Source of the DNA: Piscicola geometra
Lineage: Eukaryota > Annelida > Clitellata > Hirudinida > Piscicolidae
DNA: 64,000 nt
NCBI GenBank assembly: GCA_943735955.1
Contig: OX030963.1
Coordinates: 3,864,158-3,928,157 of the forward strand
Reading direction: 5' to 3'
Shown here: piece after piece, positions 1 to 17,569 of the stretch
Numbering within the stretch: position 1 is the first letter of the stretch
Layout of the letters: each line of letters opens with the position of its first letter
Program-made: the position numbers and the translations under genes
Notes under the pieces: generated by a model
The model's database searches: none
The model's input: the letters and a program-made list of their open reading frames with translations, nothing else
What the model was told of the DNA's origin: nothing

Positions 1-3832
<3,832 letters not shown>

Positions 3833-4348
3833 TTTGATTTTTTCTCACACTTTTATCATGGTGTGTGTGAGACTTGGATTTTCATGGTATTACAACTTTT
3901 GAAAAGGTTGTAAGAGTGCATTTAGGTGATCGCTTGTTTTTTGTCAAACTTAATTTAAAATATTGTTTTCACTCAGATATTTTTCTAAATATTGTATTAT
4001 AAAACTTTTAACTTTAAAGGCTTATCATTATAAAGCCCTTTAAAGTTTAAAGACTATTATAATGAAGTGAAAAGTGCATCAAAGTTAAAACTAACTAAGA
4101 ATATCAATCAATAAATTAATCAAATAAATTTTTATCAGAATCATGAACCGTTTAATTAAAAAATATTGGTTAACCAAACTTTTTATTACATTGCTAGAAT
4201 TGACAATTTCCACAGATTCAATTTGATTGCAATAAAGTATGTTTAAATCGAATTCACGTTTAAATAATCACAATTTGAATCATATGATACTAATTAGTTT
4301 TTTATATTTAAAGGTAGGTAAAAGAATAATCATTAGTAACTCTTCAAA
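3833..4348. promoter_or_regulatory. Divergent intergenic spacer, probable bidirectional promoter
   Basis: This AT-rich 516 bp spacer separates the start of the minus-strand coiled-coil gene from the start of plus-strand AMDHD2. No simple repeat interrupts it, unlike most spacers here. Promoter function for both genes is inferred from position only; no clear TATA box or initiator could be assigned. Confidence 0.35.
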
Positions 4349-7300
4349 ATGAATTCAAAAAGTTTTACTTATATAGAGGGAAAACTTTACCAATTTATAA
4401 ACTGTAAACTTTTGAAGAACCATAAAATAGTGCAAGAAGATTTGTGGGTAAAAAATGGAATAATTCAGGATCCACAAGAAATATTCTTTGATCAAAAAAT
4501 CATTTCAGACATTGTTGTAGACTGCAGAAGCTGTCATGTTTTTCCAGGCCTGATAGACTTGCAGATAAATGGTTAGATGCAACTGAATAGAAGTAGAAAA
4601 TATTTTTTATAAGAAAAATATATTCTAAATTTGAATGAAAAAATTTTTAAAGGTGCATTTGGTTATGACTTCTCATATGATGCAGACAAGTTTGAGGATG
4701 CCCTTGAAAAAGTGTCACATGGTTTAAAATTGTTATTTTTACATTATATATAATTCATTCTCAATGAATTGTTAGTTCTATAACTATTTATAAAAATGAC
4801 ATTCTGAGAATTGCAATGTATTGAATGGTTTCTATTGCAAACACAGGTCTTTTAAAGTATGGAGTTACATCATTTTGTCCAACCATCATTAGCAGTCCAC
4901 CTGAAGTGTACGAAAAAGTGGGTTAACCAATTAGTTTCTCAGCTAACTAATAATTTATGAATTATGAATTGCTTAATTAATTCACACTTTACAGTAAAAC
5001 ACCATGTATAAAGCGCATTGTTATTATTATTTTTACTAATAAAACTTTCAAATATCATGAATTCATAAACTTTCCAATAGTCAAATCATGTAAATTTAGA
5101 ATTAAATTCGCTATACTTTTTTCTCGAACTATTTTTTAAATATTATTGTTCCACTTTGAAAAACAAATGCGCCTTGCAAATGGTGTTCACGATAATCACG
5201 AATTATTCGTTCAGGTTTTATCACAAATGAAAGACAAAGGAAAGCAAGAAGGAGCAGAAGTGATAGGTTGTTCATGATTATTCATATAAAATATTGAAAT
5301 CATTCATAAATCGATTGTTAACTCGAATTTTAAGTCGTTTAATTTAACAATTTAATTATAATTATAATTCATTTATATTATTATTCAGGTCTGCACCTGG
5401 AAGGCCCTTTCATAAGCCCTAAACACAATGGTGCCCATCCACCCCAGAACATCTACGCCATAGACAGTGAAGAGGGCGATAAAATAGTCAATCTAATGCT
5501 AGCAAACTCATCAAAAATAGCTATAGTAACTTTAGCCCCGGAGTTGGATAAAGGGATGGAATTGGTGGAGAGGCTGGTGAAGGGGGGCGTTGTGGTGTCG
5601 ATGGGTCATTCTGCCGCTGATATGGGCGTGGGGGAGAGGGCTGTCAAGGCTGGAGCGTGTTTGATCACTCATCTGTTCAACGCCATGTTACCTGTGAGGA
5701 GGGGTAGTGGAGTGGGTAGCTTGTCATCATTCGTATTACTATCTAACCATCTATCATTTCAACCACTCATTTACTTTACTTCCATCTCACCATAATCTAA
5801 CCAAGCCACCATCAACCAATCTATTTCCTAACCAAAACACTTCTAACCAACTCACTTCTAATCAATCCAGCCCACCCTTAATCAGCCTTACCCTAACCAA
5901 CCAACCCAACCCATCTCTAACTCACCCTCTCTCAACCAACCCACCCCCAACCCACCCTCTCCCAACCAACTCACCCCCAACCCACCCTCTCCCAACCAAC
6001 CCACCACTAACTAATACACTCCCATCCTTAACGACCCCTAAACAAACCAACCCACCCACAGTTCCACCACAGGGACCCTCATCTTATTGGACTTCTAGTT
6101 TCCCATCGTCGCCACCTTCACTACGGTGTCATTGCAGATGGCATTCACACACACCCAGCCGCACTGTCTCTAGCCTATAGTAGTTGTCCTGAGGGTTGGT
6201 GGGTTGGTTGATGGCTGGTTGGTGGTGAGTTGGTTGTTCAGGTGTTGTTTATTGGTAAATTGAATGGGAGGAGTAAGTTGAGAAAGAGGAGGATGGGGTG
6301 TAAAAGTTGATAGTAGAAAGTAGGGATGGGTGCTTCTAACAATTCAAACATCTTTTTACAACTTACAAAAACCGTTCAAGACTTTTCCCATCTAACGAAA
6401 ATGCACCAAAACTTCCATTTCATCCCATCCACATCTATCCATGCCTATCGCTTCCCATTTATCCATCTTTTTTCACTCTTATCCTTCCACATTCACTCCC
6501 ATCCATCCAATTTCACACCCCCTCCATCCAAATCCACATCCACCACCATCCCAACAGGCATGGTCTTGGTGACTGACGCGGTTTCGGCGTTGGGATTAGA
6601 GGATGGGATACATCATTTGGGTGGGAGGAGGATCGAGGTGAAAGGGAGCAGGGCTGTCGTGGCTGGTACTGATGTGCTGTGTGGCAGGTGGGTGCGATGA
6701 GGGGGTGAGGTGGGTTGGGAAGGAGGAGTTGTGCTGTGGGGTAGATGGGTGGGATGGGGGCTGGTAGGATCGGGAGGTGAAATGGGGGAAAGTAGTGTTA
6801 GGGAGGAGAAAAATGACGAATCATCATCTACTACTATCATCATCACCATCATCTTTATTTCCATTGCAGTTTGACTCCATTGAACGAATGTGTCAGATAT
6901 TTGCATCAAAACGTCTGTAAGTAAAGTCTTTTAAAGCTATTCTTTTGTTTGCTTTCCCATTTTGTTTTCTTATTCTTTAAAAAAACATTTATTGTAAGTT
7001 TTCTTTGAAAAAATGATTTTTTTGTTTCAATCGGAACATTTTTCCACCTGTGAAAACTTATTCTTCAACCATCACCAAACCACCACAAAGCAATCAAACA
7101 CAATGAGCATCCCATATTTCTCCTACGAACCACCCATTGCCTCAAAAATATCCCACTACCAAAGCACCACGGTCTATCAAATCAACAAAGCAACACCAAA
7201 CTACCACACACAATTCACTAAACCACCAACAACTCACCCAATAAAACAAAACCACACACAACTCACCCAACCACCAACAACACAACTCACTCAACAAACC

Positions 7301-7571
7301 AAAACCACACCCAACCACTACCACCACAACTCAACAACCCACCAACGAACCAAACTACCACACAGCCCACGACATAGTCGCCAGCATCGAAGCAGCCACT
7401 CTACAAGCCGCTAGAGTACTGGGTCTGCAAGAAATCATTGGCACTCTGGCATATGGATCGAGGGCTGATGTCGTGCTGATGGATGTGGACTTGAATCCCA
7501 TGGCAACGTTCTTGAAGGGCAGGCTTGCATGGGTGAGAGAGGGGTTTGAGGTGGAGTGTTTGTATCGTTGA
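4349..7571 (+). CDS. AMDHD2: N-acetylglucosamine-6-phosphate deacetylase, 9 exons
   Basis: Removes acetate from GlcNAc-6-phosphate to give glucosamine-6-phosphate in cytosolic amino-sugar catabolism. Exons: 4349-4571, 4653-4721, 4847-4917, 5215-5266, 5389-5693, 6062-6194, 6558-6687, 6870-6916, 7366-7571. They join in phase to 411 residues; the human enzyme is about 409. Seen in the sequence: [10 protein letters not shown] near residue 65, the metal ligand Glu143 in LHLEGPF, His212 in MGHS, His233 in THLFNAM, substrate-side His269 in ADGIHTHP, and the catalytic Asp291 in LVTDA. All amidohydrolase key residues are present, so the gene looks intact. Donors are mostly GTNNGT-like. Introns 5, 7 and 8 carry C- or G-rich minisatellites. 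The next gene downstream is convergent, and there is no sign of co-regulation. Confidence 0.93.
5800..6055. repeat. C-rich minisatellite in AMDHD2 intron 5
   Basis: Degenerate CCAACC-type repeat containing about three ~30 bp units (5918-6003) with CCAACCCACCCTCTC cores. Similar CCAAC/AACCACC repeats fill intron 8 (about 7050-7360). Confidence 0.8.
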
Positions 7572-9329
7572 GATTGTGGGATGAGTGGAGGTGGGTTGTT
7601 GATGGGTGGATTGTGGGCTGGGGAAGGGGATGGATGGGTGGGTTGTGATTGGGTGAGTGGATTGTGAATGGATGGATTTTTGATGGGTGGGTTGTGGATA
7701 GGTGGGGTGTAGATGGGTGGGTTATGGATGGGTGGGGTGAGGGTGGGTGGGTTGTAGGTGGGTTGGGTGTGGATGGGTGGAGTGTGGATGGGTGGGGTGT
7801 GGATGGGTGGGGTGAGGGTGGGTGGGTTGTAGGTGGGTTGGGTGTGGATGGGTGGGGTGTGAATGAGTGGGTTGTGGGTGGATAGATTTTTCTTGGTGGG
7901 TTGTGAATGGGGTCGATGGTTGATGGTAATATGGACGGGGGGATTGTGGACAATAGGTTGTGGATTTAGTGGTTTTGAGTTGGGTGATTTATGGTAGAAG
8001 GGTTTCATATGATATAACACACAAATTATTTTCACGGTTTTTTTCTAACTTTACTAAGTCAATGGATTGGTTGAAATTATTGACCTTCTACATTTTTTCC
8101 AGTCTCCGTTATACATAAATAGTCTGTAAAACATCTAAAGATCTGCTCATCGCTGGTTTTAAATCATTATCAATATCATAAAATTTTCCATTTTTTTTTT
8201 CATTTCTTCAATTTCATCATATTTTTCTACATTATCATTATCATCATCAGCATCATCATCATCTTCATCATCATCATCACTTTATTTTGCGATTCAACCA
8301 CTCGGTTTTATTTATTCAAAACACTGACACGACTTCAGACGATTTAATTGGCTATAAAGTATGTCACAGGGTGAACTAACCCTGAAATGAGGTCAAGCGA
8401 TTTGAGACTAGAACTTCGAAAATATAATTAGCAAATTAAATAATTTAATTGTTAAATAAATTTGAAAAAATGTTTATTAATGAGGATAATATTATTTTTA
8501 AGTAGTAATTATATAGTCAAAATGCATAGCTTCTTTGAACGAAAGTTCTGTATCTACAAAAATATGAAAAAATGCCAAATAAAATACGTAAAACGTGAAT
8601 AATTTTGAAATAAAAGTAATTTCTCATAACAGACGTCTTCACAGTGTTTCAACCGGAGAAAGCATTGGTTGGAGGGATGAACCTAAAATATGTATCTAGT
8701 AGTAAGCTTTTTAGATGAGAGATCAGGTTAATAATGATGAAGAATGAACAATAGTTAAGTATTTCATACTATTTTATTAAAATAAGTATAAAAACATTAA
8801 TTAATTACTGAGCAGCTCATTAAAAATATATTAGTTAATCGATAATTACCGTAATTAGAACTAATCGTGTGAAATGTAACAGTTCTAAACTAAGATTACT
8901 CTTTACATAATAGCTGAGTGAAGTATAAAGATTAAAAAGTTCAGCGCCTAGGAAGCATTTGTATAGCGTTGCATTTTATTGCTGTGTTAAAACTCGAAAT
9001 GAGAACCGGCAGTTGAAAGGATGAAAATGATGGAGGCTTTGTGAATGATGATAATGATGATTATATGATGATACTGACGATGAGGATGACGATGATGATG
9101 ATAATTATGATGAGGATGACGATGATGATGATTATGATGATGATGACGATGATGATGATTATGATGATGATGACGATGATGATGATTATGATGCTGGTAA
9201 AAGGAGGGGATAATAACGAAGGCAATGATAACGGCGAAAAAAACGATTATAAGAATGATGATGATGATCACGAAGAAAATTATAATACTGACTATAAGGA
9301 TGGTAGCGATGATAATGATGATGATGATA

Positions 9330-9397
<68 letters not shown>

Positions 9398-9515
9398 AAT
9401 GATGATGATGATGATAATGATGATGAGAGTTCGAATAACAAAGTGATGAAATGATAAAAAGTCGATGATTGAACACAAAGAAAAGCCCTTGAGAGGGGAA
9501 AAATACTCGAAGCGT
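7572..9515. other. Intergenic spacer with G-rich minisatellite and GAT repeats
   Basis: 7590-7890 is a GATGGGTGGGTTGTG-type minisatellite directly behind the AMDHD2 stop. 8000-8980 is AT-rich with short ATC runs near 8230-8280 and no coding signal. 9040-9440 is GAT trinucleotide repeat, purest at about 9310-9425. The long Asp, His, Met or Ile ORFs here are repeat translations. Confidence 0.8.
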
Positions 9516-10889
9516 TCAACCCACAAAGTTGCTAGCCCTCCTGCCTACTGCCGTGGGATCGGGCACAAACTCTTCGGTGAATCTTTCAGACCTCAGGTAG
9601 GCGTTGATGTTTCGGCACTTGCATAGGAGGATTGCCTTGAAGGGTGCTCTGAAATCTCGGTTGAATCGCGCGTAAATGATGGGGTTTAGGAAGCTGTTCG
9701 TGAAGCCCAGCCATTGCAGAAGGCAAAAGATCCAGTGCGGGATGACTGACGGATCAGAGAGGAAGGGAGCGACGAATGCGATGATGAAGAAAGGCAGCCA
9801 GCAAGCGATGAAGGCGCCCATGATGATGCCCAGAGTCTTGGTCGTCTTGCGTTCCTTCGAGGCGTTGTGCGCTTGCGTGGCTCGTTTGGTGTGGAAGGAG
9901 ACGGTTTTGACGAGTTTGCTGGCCGAATTCTCTGGGATGTTGAGGGAGGTGGAGGGCGCGTCTTGTTTCACCTCGGAGGTGCAGGAGGTCCTGCCGTGGA
10001 GGGGCTTGCTGCTGCTAGAGCTTTCAATCGATTCTTTGCGGTTCTTCCGCTTCTTCTTGTGCTTGTTCTCGAACGAGTTTTCCGAGCGGCTGTTGCTGTT
10101 CGAAAAGGAAGACGACTTCTTGAGGTTCTTTTGCTCGTTCGGATTCGAGTTGAGTTCTTTCTTGTGGATGCGCGCTGAGACGGCGTAGATGCGGTAGTAG
10201 ATGATGATCATGACGGTGAGCGGGAGGTAGAAGGCGCCTATGGTGGCGTAACACTGGTATCCGATCGCTTGGCTGAGCTCGCAGGCGTTTTCCTTGATGT
10301 CGGACTTCCATCCGAAGAGCGGTGGGATGCTGATGAGAGCCGAGAGGATCCACACAGACACGCACATCAGCGCCATTAACGCCGGTGTCCGCTTCATCGC
10401 GTAGTCGAACGGACGAGTGATCACGAAGTACCGATCAACACTGATCATACAAAGGTTCAAGATCGATGCAGTGCATAGAAGAACGTCTAGTGAAGTCCAC
10501 ATGTCGCATAGTTCCTGTCCCAGCCTCCACTCACCCATCAGTTCGTACACCAATGCTAACGGCATCACTGCGATCGCCACTAAGAGGTCAGCAACCGCTA
10601 ACGAGACGATCAGAAGGTTTGAGGGTGTTCGTAACTTCTTGACGATGCCCACTGCCATGCAGACAAGAACGTTTCCGATGATGGTTCCGATGATGATGAG
10701 GGTGCAGGCGATGATGACCAGGATGGCAGCCCAGAGAGGGTAGGCAATCGGCTCGAGTGGTGTGTCGTCGGTGGTGGAGTTGGTGAATGGGAGGGTGGTG
10801 TTGAGGTTGATGATGAGGTTGAAAGGATGTGTAGTGGTGTGGTTGCTGTGCATTGTAAGTGTGGTGGTGGTGGTTGTGGTGGTGTTCAT
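9516..10889 (-). CDS. Serotonin (5-HT1/5-HT7-like) G-protein-coupled receptor, intronless
   Basis: A 457-residue class A amine receptor in one exon. The N-terminus has N-x-S/T sites at Asn2, 16, 30 and 37. TM1 starts near residue 51. Asp101 (2.50), Cys128 at the top of TM3, the amine-binding Asp135 (3.32) and the DRY motif (152-154) are present, as are WKSD...C in loop 2, CWLPFF in TM6 and NPIIY in TM7. Loop 3 is long (about 120 residues), Ser/Asn/Lys-rich and basic, typical of Gi or Gs aminergic receptors. The tail has CKC, a possible palmitoylation site. The TASILNLCMISVDRYF stretch and LSALISIPPLFGW resemble invertebrate 5-HT1 and 5-HT7 receptors; an octopamine or dopamine receptor is less likely. 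The Met at 10889 is the first; Met13 is an alternative start. The protein would sit in the plasma membrane of neurons or target cells. Confidence 0.9.
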   Translation of the reverse strand: MNTTTTTTTTLTMHSNHTTTHPFNLIINLNTTLPFTNSTTDDTPLEPIAYPLWAAILVIIACTLIIIGTIIGNVLVCMAVGIVKKLRTPSNLLIVSLAVADLLVAIAVMPLALVYELMGEWRLGQELCDMWTSLDVLLCTASILNLCMISVDRYFVITRPFDYAMKRTPALMALMCVSVWILSALISIPPLFGWKSDIKENACELSQAIGYQCYATIGAFYLPLTVMIIIYYRIYAVSARIHKKELNSNPNEQKNLKKSSSFSNSNSRSENSFENKHKKKRKNRKESIESSSSSKPLHGRTSCTSEVKQDAPSTSLNIPENSASKLVKTVSFHTKRATQAHNASKERKTTKTLGIIMGAFIACWLPFFIIAFVAPFLSDPSVIPHWIFCLLQWLGFTNSFLNPIIYARFNRDFRAPFKAILLCKCRNINAYLRSERFTEEFVPDPTAVGRRASNFVG

Positions 10890-12420
10890 TGTGAGTGCGT
10901 TGTCGTTTTAGTTGGAGTGGAGCAGTTGTAGCGAGCGTGGATTTATAGTCTATTTATTTTGTGTGTGCTTGTTGTAGCGTGTTTTTTCGTGTTGTGTGAA
11001 TCTTGTTTTGCAGATATAAAATAAATAAATACTGATTTTTGGAACAACCTTTATCTACTTTTATCTATATTTTTGCTGCAGGGCGGGTCTTTTTAATGGT
11101 TTTATGTAACAGTCTTTTGCAGTGTTTATTGGCAGTAGTCGTGGATTCCTTGAAAGTTTTGGCTAGTCATTGTACTTGTTGAGAAAATAAATTATTCATA
11201 TATATATATTTAAATAAAAATTAAATAAATGATTATATATAGTTAACGAAATTTTAAAAAAAAGAATTTTAAAATCAATTTTCTTCGCCCGAAATCATAG
11301 CAAGAATAATGCCTGCAATGCGTTCAATCAATTAGCCTTGACGTGCTCAAGACGCGCGGAATTTGAGAATGATATATCATAATAATTTATAATTTATATG
11401 CTTTTTATTGATATAATTATATGTGTTAAATATTTATTAAAAATAAAATATTTTATACGTTTATTTTCAATTTTCAAAATTAATTATAAAATGATCTGAT
11501 TAAAAATCAAAGAATAATTTATTTTGGTAAAAACTAGGCTTTTTTCTCCCAAACACCTTCCGTCAGAAAGATGTTAACAATGTTAAAAGTCTGCACTAAG
11601 ATTGAAATCTCTAATTTATGCATTGCTTAAAAAATTCTGTAAAAATGTATTAACCGACTCACTGGTAGTCGAGTGTTTGGGTACACTATTTATTGAAAAA
11701 AATGTTAATAAAATCAAAAGTAATGATGAATATATTAATAATATTATGAATATATCAATAATATAATGAATATATCAATAAAATAATGAATATGTTATAA
11801 ATATAATGAATATATTAATAATAATTGATATAATAATGATAATGAATATAATAATGATAATTGATATAATAACAAAGATAAAGGATATAATGACAATTAT
11901 AAAGAATATAACAATATAACTGAAAAGATTAAAATTATTAATAATGAATTCATATTAAATAATAATAATAATAGTATAAATAAATGAAATTTATTTCATT
12001 AGTTGTATTTCTAATTCATTGTCGATAGATTGTTAATGAGAGATTAAAGCCGTATTATCTAACCTGTATTGGTTCTGGTAATTTTTGACTATCAGCTTCT
12101 AATTTCCAAAAAAGCATAAAACAATATATACTACACACAAATGATATATTTCCAATTGTTCAAATTGCTTGGAAATGGCAAGAGTTTTTCAAATAGTGGA
12201 AGCTAAGTTTAATCCCTTTATCCCAATTAATTAATGATTCCAGGCAAAGCAATAAAAATAAATTTAATATTTTTAAAACCTAATTATCAATAATTATCAA
12301 TAATAAATTAATAAAAAGCGAGATATTTAAACTTTGTTTATAACTTGCTTATTTCAGAATCTACCGCGGGATTCCACCAAAGAAGATCTGTTACATATAT
12401 ACATCCATACACGCTCTACA
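10890..12420. other. GPCR upstream region and AT-rich spacer
   Basis: 10890-11100 should contain the receptor 5' UTR and promoter. 11698-11960 is an imperfect AT-rich tandem repeat of ATGAATATATCAATAATA-like units. No exon signal found. Confidence 0.6.
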
Positions 12421-12423
12421 TTT

Positions 12424-12553
12424 GTATTTAGATTTGTCTATAGATTTGTATATAGATTTGTCTATAGATTTGCATATAGATTTGTATATTGATTTGTCTA
12501 TAGATTTGTAAATAGATTTGTATATAGATTTGTATATAGATTTGTCCATAGAT
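12424..12553. repeat. 12-bp tandem repeat (TATAGATTTGTA)n
   Basis: About ten copies with one- or two-base variants. It lies about 115 bp before the giant (GT)n tract. Confidence 0.9.
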
Positions 12554-12666
12554 AATAACTGATAAAAGGTTTGAAAAAATGTAGCAAGCAGTCTTTTGTA
12601 TAACATTTTATGGACAGTTGTTTATCATTATTTGTATGTGTGTTGAAAACATATACAAGATTGATG

Positions 12667-13558
<892 letters not shown>

Positions 13559-13930
13559 ATGTGTTTGTGTGTTTATGTGTTTATGTGTTTGTGTGTGTAT
13601 TGTTGAGTGTTTAGATACATATAAAGCACAAAAGGTTCATTAGTTTTGATGTAGGTTGTGTGTAAATAGGATGAGGATTTAGGATGGCCTCAAATTCCCC
13701 GTGGGATGGGATCAGATGCAATGATGGCGTTGAGATTTTATCGTGTGGCTGTGATGATAATGGATAAAAAAAGGTAAAAGTTGATTTGTAGATGTGAAAA
13801 ACAAAAACAAAAAAGCGATCAAAAGAAAGACCAAAAACACATGGATGCCAAAAAAATTACAAGATAGAGAAGCAGCGCCGATACTGGAAAGAGTGTTGCA
13901 AAAAAGTATGTTGTTGATGGAAGGAAGAGA

Positions 13931-14051
13931 ATGATGATGATGATGATGAGGAAGATCATAATAATCGTCTATGATGATGATGATGATGATGATGATGTTG
14001 ATGATGATGCTGATGATGATGATGAGATGATGATGATGATGATGGTGATGC

Positions 14052-14086
<35 letters not shown>

Positions 14087-14335
14087 TTGTTGATGATGAT
14101 GTTGTTGATGATGATGATAGTGATGCTGATGTAAGGAGGAGGAAGATGATAAAGATAATGATGAAGATGATAAGATGATGATGAAATGATGATGATGATG
14201 AGATGATGATGAGATGATGATGAAGATGATGAGATGATGATGATGATGAGGAGATGATGATGATGATGAGGAGATGATGATGATGATGAAGATTATGGTG
14301 AGATGATGATGAGATGATGATGAAGATGATGAGCA
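13931..14335. repeat. GAT/GATGAGAT-type trinucleotide repeat block
   Basis: About 400 bp of GAT variants with GTT, GCT and GAG interruptions. No coding evidence. Confidence 0.92.
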
Positions 14336-15316
14336 TAGGCAAAAGGGAGGTATGCAAAGTTTGGGAAAGAGAGATCATCATAACAAGGCTGTACTGACGG
14401 CTTGTTTGTAGCGATCTCAGCTTCACAGAACGGCCTGGAATCCTCTAATAATCAAATAGCATTATATATGGAGAAAAAAACATTTCCAGTAAATTGATTT
14501 TTGGTATTTTTTATGTTGCATCAAAGTTTTTACTTTTATTTTTGTTTAAATACAGAAATGTATTTTTTGTTTTATCCAATGGCTCTGTTATTTATGACTA
14601 TCCATTGATTTTCTGAGCCAAATTCCTCCCTCATGAGCAAACTTTCTGAAACATTTATGCATACTTTGGCACCCATCAATCAGGAAAATATAATTATTTG
14701 TCGTCTTTATGTGTTATTTTTATAAGTCCTCCTCTTTATCATTCACGCATCTGCAAGACAGAGATTCCCTTGATACACCAAAGGAATTTCTTATCTACGG
14801 CCCTTGTTACCAAATAGTATGCAGTCTATCAGTTCCAGATAACATCTTTCCAGTGTATGATCTTAAGCTTTGATATAGGCTTATGAAATGTCCTTCGAAT
14901 AGTGTATCAGACAAGATGGTCACTTAAATAATATACGTTTTCGGGTACTGTGAACTTAAATGTAGGTTAAATACTTGGTGTTGTTTTGAAGTATTTTAAA
15001 TTCAAAACAATTGCTCCAACAAGAAAAAAAATCAAATAAAATTATTTTTACTTATAAATAAACTTGGATGAATATATTAATGCATAACTTTAAAAATGTT
15101 AAAATTTATACATATTCTTGTTAAAATATTTTAAATAGTTCTATTTAATTTATAGAAACAGTGATACATTGTACACTCATACGGGAAAGCTATATTTGAT
15201 TAGAAAGTTTCTCTAGTGCAGCAAGTAGGATGGAGCAGATACATAGGAAAAGTGGGTGAATATGGAGAAATCATTTTATTACTATTATATTAGTATAATA
15301 ATAATATAATAATAAT
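14336..15316. other. AT-rich spacer, nothing recognised
   Basis: No splice-framed coding stretch, RNA gene or repeat array seen. Confidence 0.5.
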
Positions 15317-15487
15317 GACGAGCATTATTATAGTGGCGTATAACCCGAACGGGCTTCCAGGCCACTTAGGCTGCATATTTTCATTTGCGCCTTTGGGTTA
15401 CTAGGGCATTGGTTGCACTTGAACCTAGGACCTTTCATTGTTGGTCAAGCCGAGAGTCGTTGCCCACTCAGCTACCCGTTCACCCTA
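15317..15487 (-). mobile_element. tRNA-derived SINE, family A, copy 1
   Basis: Read on the minus strand it starts with an A box, TAGCTGAGTGG (near 15475), followed by a B-box-like AGGTTCAAGT near 15420. It ends in CCACTATAATAATGCTCG and a (TTA)n tail (15316 downwards). A second copy lies next to it in the same orientation, and two 3' stubs are at about 54768 and 55332. Confidence 0.8.
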
Positions 15488-15502
15488 TAGTATATATTAT
15501 AG

Positions 15503-15665
15503 ACAATCATTGTTATAGTGGCTGATAACCCGACGTGCTTCTAGACCAAAAGGCTGCATATTTTCCAGCTCGCGCCTATGGGCTACTAGGGCATCGGCTA
15601 CACTCGAACCTCGGACCATTATTCATTGGTCAAGCCGAGATTCGTTACACACTTGCCTACCTATT
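15503..15665 (-). mobile_element. tRNA-derived SINE, family A, copy 2
   Basis: Same family and orientation as the copy ending at 15487, with the B box GAGGTTCGAGT on the minus strand and the 3' end GGGTTATCAGCCACTATAAC. It differs from the first copy by many substitutions. Confidence 0.8.
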
Positions 15666-17062
15666 TATCAAAACTTAAAAAAGAAATTTTATTGAACTCA
15701 CGTTGTAGTAGCAGAATTTATTTCCTGAATATTATTCTCTTATGAGTTTATAAAAATTTAGCCAAGTTTGTTTTCATTTCTATGGATTATATGAATTATT
15801 CAAAATACATAATTAACCCATTTTGCCCCCTAAAGGTTGATAAATGGGATATTTCAATGCTAGATATGTCCCAGCTTTTGTTAGAACTACAATAAATAAG
15901 AAGAGAAAAATATTTCTTATTGAACAGCATCGCATTGAAAAATGTAAAATCAAAACACTTTTTAAACATTTTCTTATAAAATTATTATTTATTACTAAAA
16001 CTCTTCAACAAAGTGGCTTGGTCGGCTATGTGAAGAAGATGCAAAAACTAAAAAGCTATAAATCGCAAATCAAATATTCTTAATCTTAAAAAGGCGGGAC
16101 CCCCATATTACCCGAGGTTCCATATTAGCCCCCTTTTCCCTACACATAAATGAAAAGATACAAGAACAGATACAAAAATATAGACGCATACTTTTAGAAA
16201 CATACTTATAAAAAAGGAAAAATGTATACTTATAGATAAGTACATTTGATACATACTTATAGATAAATAAATATAGATATACATACATTAGATACATACT
16301 TATAAATGAATACATATAGATATATATACATTAGATACATAAATACAAGAAAAGATACATGCATGAGATACATACATACACACGATGATTGTAGGTTATG
16401 CACTGGTTCGTGGATGCTTTCAAACCATAGAAGAATTTATCCGTTTATCGAAAAAAACAATATATATATTTTTGTTAATTTTTCAAAAACAGGCTTATAT
16501 TTTTTTGCGAAGATGAGGTACTATTTTTATTCTCAAGTTTTCATCACTCGATAGTAAAATCTATTTTCCAGGTTCAAAAGAAGGCTCAAAAATTTATTTT
16601 TCATTTTTTATGCATGAAATATTGCTCTTCAACGGAATGAAATGTGCTAGAAGCTTGTTTTCCGAAGCTGTTATTTTTATTTATTTTATTTTTGATATTT
16701 TTATTATTATTTTTATTTTTATTTTTTGTGTGCACATTTTCTCTTCCCTTTTTAGTTGCGTGTTTATGTAGCTTTTCAGCGGCATTTTTATTCTTTATTT
16801 GGAGTTCATGGATTTCTTATGACGGATTTGGAAACATTTGGTTTTATCTTAATTATAAGTTAATTATTTTATTTGTGCTTAAAAAATATATTAAATATAA
16901 TATTCTGCTGTATCTGAAAAGTCATACTGAGAGGGATATACCATATATCATAAACACATATTTATATTCATATTAAAATTAAAACTCTCTTTAGTCATTA
17001 ATCACCTACAATAAATAAAATGATAAATAGACAATATATAATAGTATATTATAATACATTTT
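15666..17062. other. AT-rich spacer with short open frames only
   Basis: 15844-16083 and 16644-16976 are open on the plus strand (79 and 110 codons) but AT-rich, with no recognisable domain or splice context. 16150-16400 is full of GATACATA-type repeats. No gene is supported. Confidence 0.5.
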
Positions 17063-17241
17063 ATTGGCCTAAATGGTAAAGTGGTTGAACCTGCAACTTA
17101 AAGGTCGCCAGTTCGAATCCCTGCTCAGCCAACCGTGAGCTATCATATACCTAATGTATATGATGCGCTGTTTTACGACTTATGTCGTGTGAGTGGCGCC
17201 TCAGTTGCGTGCCTTGGCGCATTATAAATAGGCATTATTGC
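17063..17241 (+). mobile_element. tRNA-derived SINE, family B, copy 1
   Basis: A tRNA-like head (TTGGCCTAAATGG with a B box AGTTCGAATCC at about 17110) is followed by a body with two hairpins and a 3' end GGCGCATTATAAATAGGCATT. A second copy with the same layout is at 44884-45060. Confidence 0.85.
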
Positions 17242-17569
17242 CAATGCTGTTGCGTACATTTAAAAGTAAACATTTAAATGTGATTATAATAATACCAATT
17301 TTAATAATAATGAACATAATTAATCTTCTAGTTAAAAATTTTAAAAATTTAAATATAAAAATGATAATAAACATAATAATACATCTTTTTGTCAAAAAGT
17401 ACAGGTTATTTATAGAATTAAAAACTAAGCATTTTTTAAAATATGAAAATGGTAATAAATAAATCAAATAAGCTATCAAACTCATCAAAAATCCATTCGT
17501 TTTCTTTGATTAGATTTCCCAAAACTCAGTTATCAATGAGCTCTCATTCAAAAAAATACTAAAAAGTAA

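Noticed and set aside
9041..9526. Poly-Asp, poly-His, poly-Met and poly-Ser ORFs
   Set aside because: All frames of a (GAT)n block behind the receptor gene.
15844..16976. Small plus-strand genes of 79-110 codons
   Set aside because: AT-rich, no splice context, no recognisable domain, codon use like the surrounding spacer.
17063..17135. A functional tRNA gene
   Set aside because: A and B boxes are present but the anticodon arm has an oversized loop, and the head continues into a repeated SINE body with a second copy at 44884.
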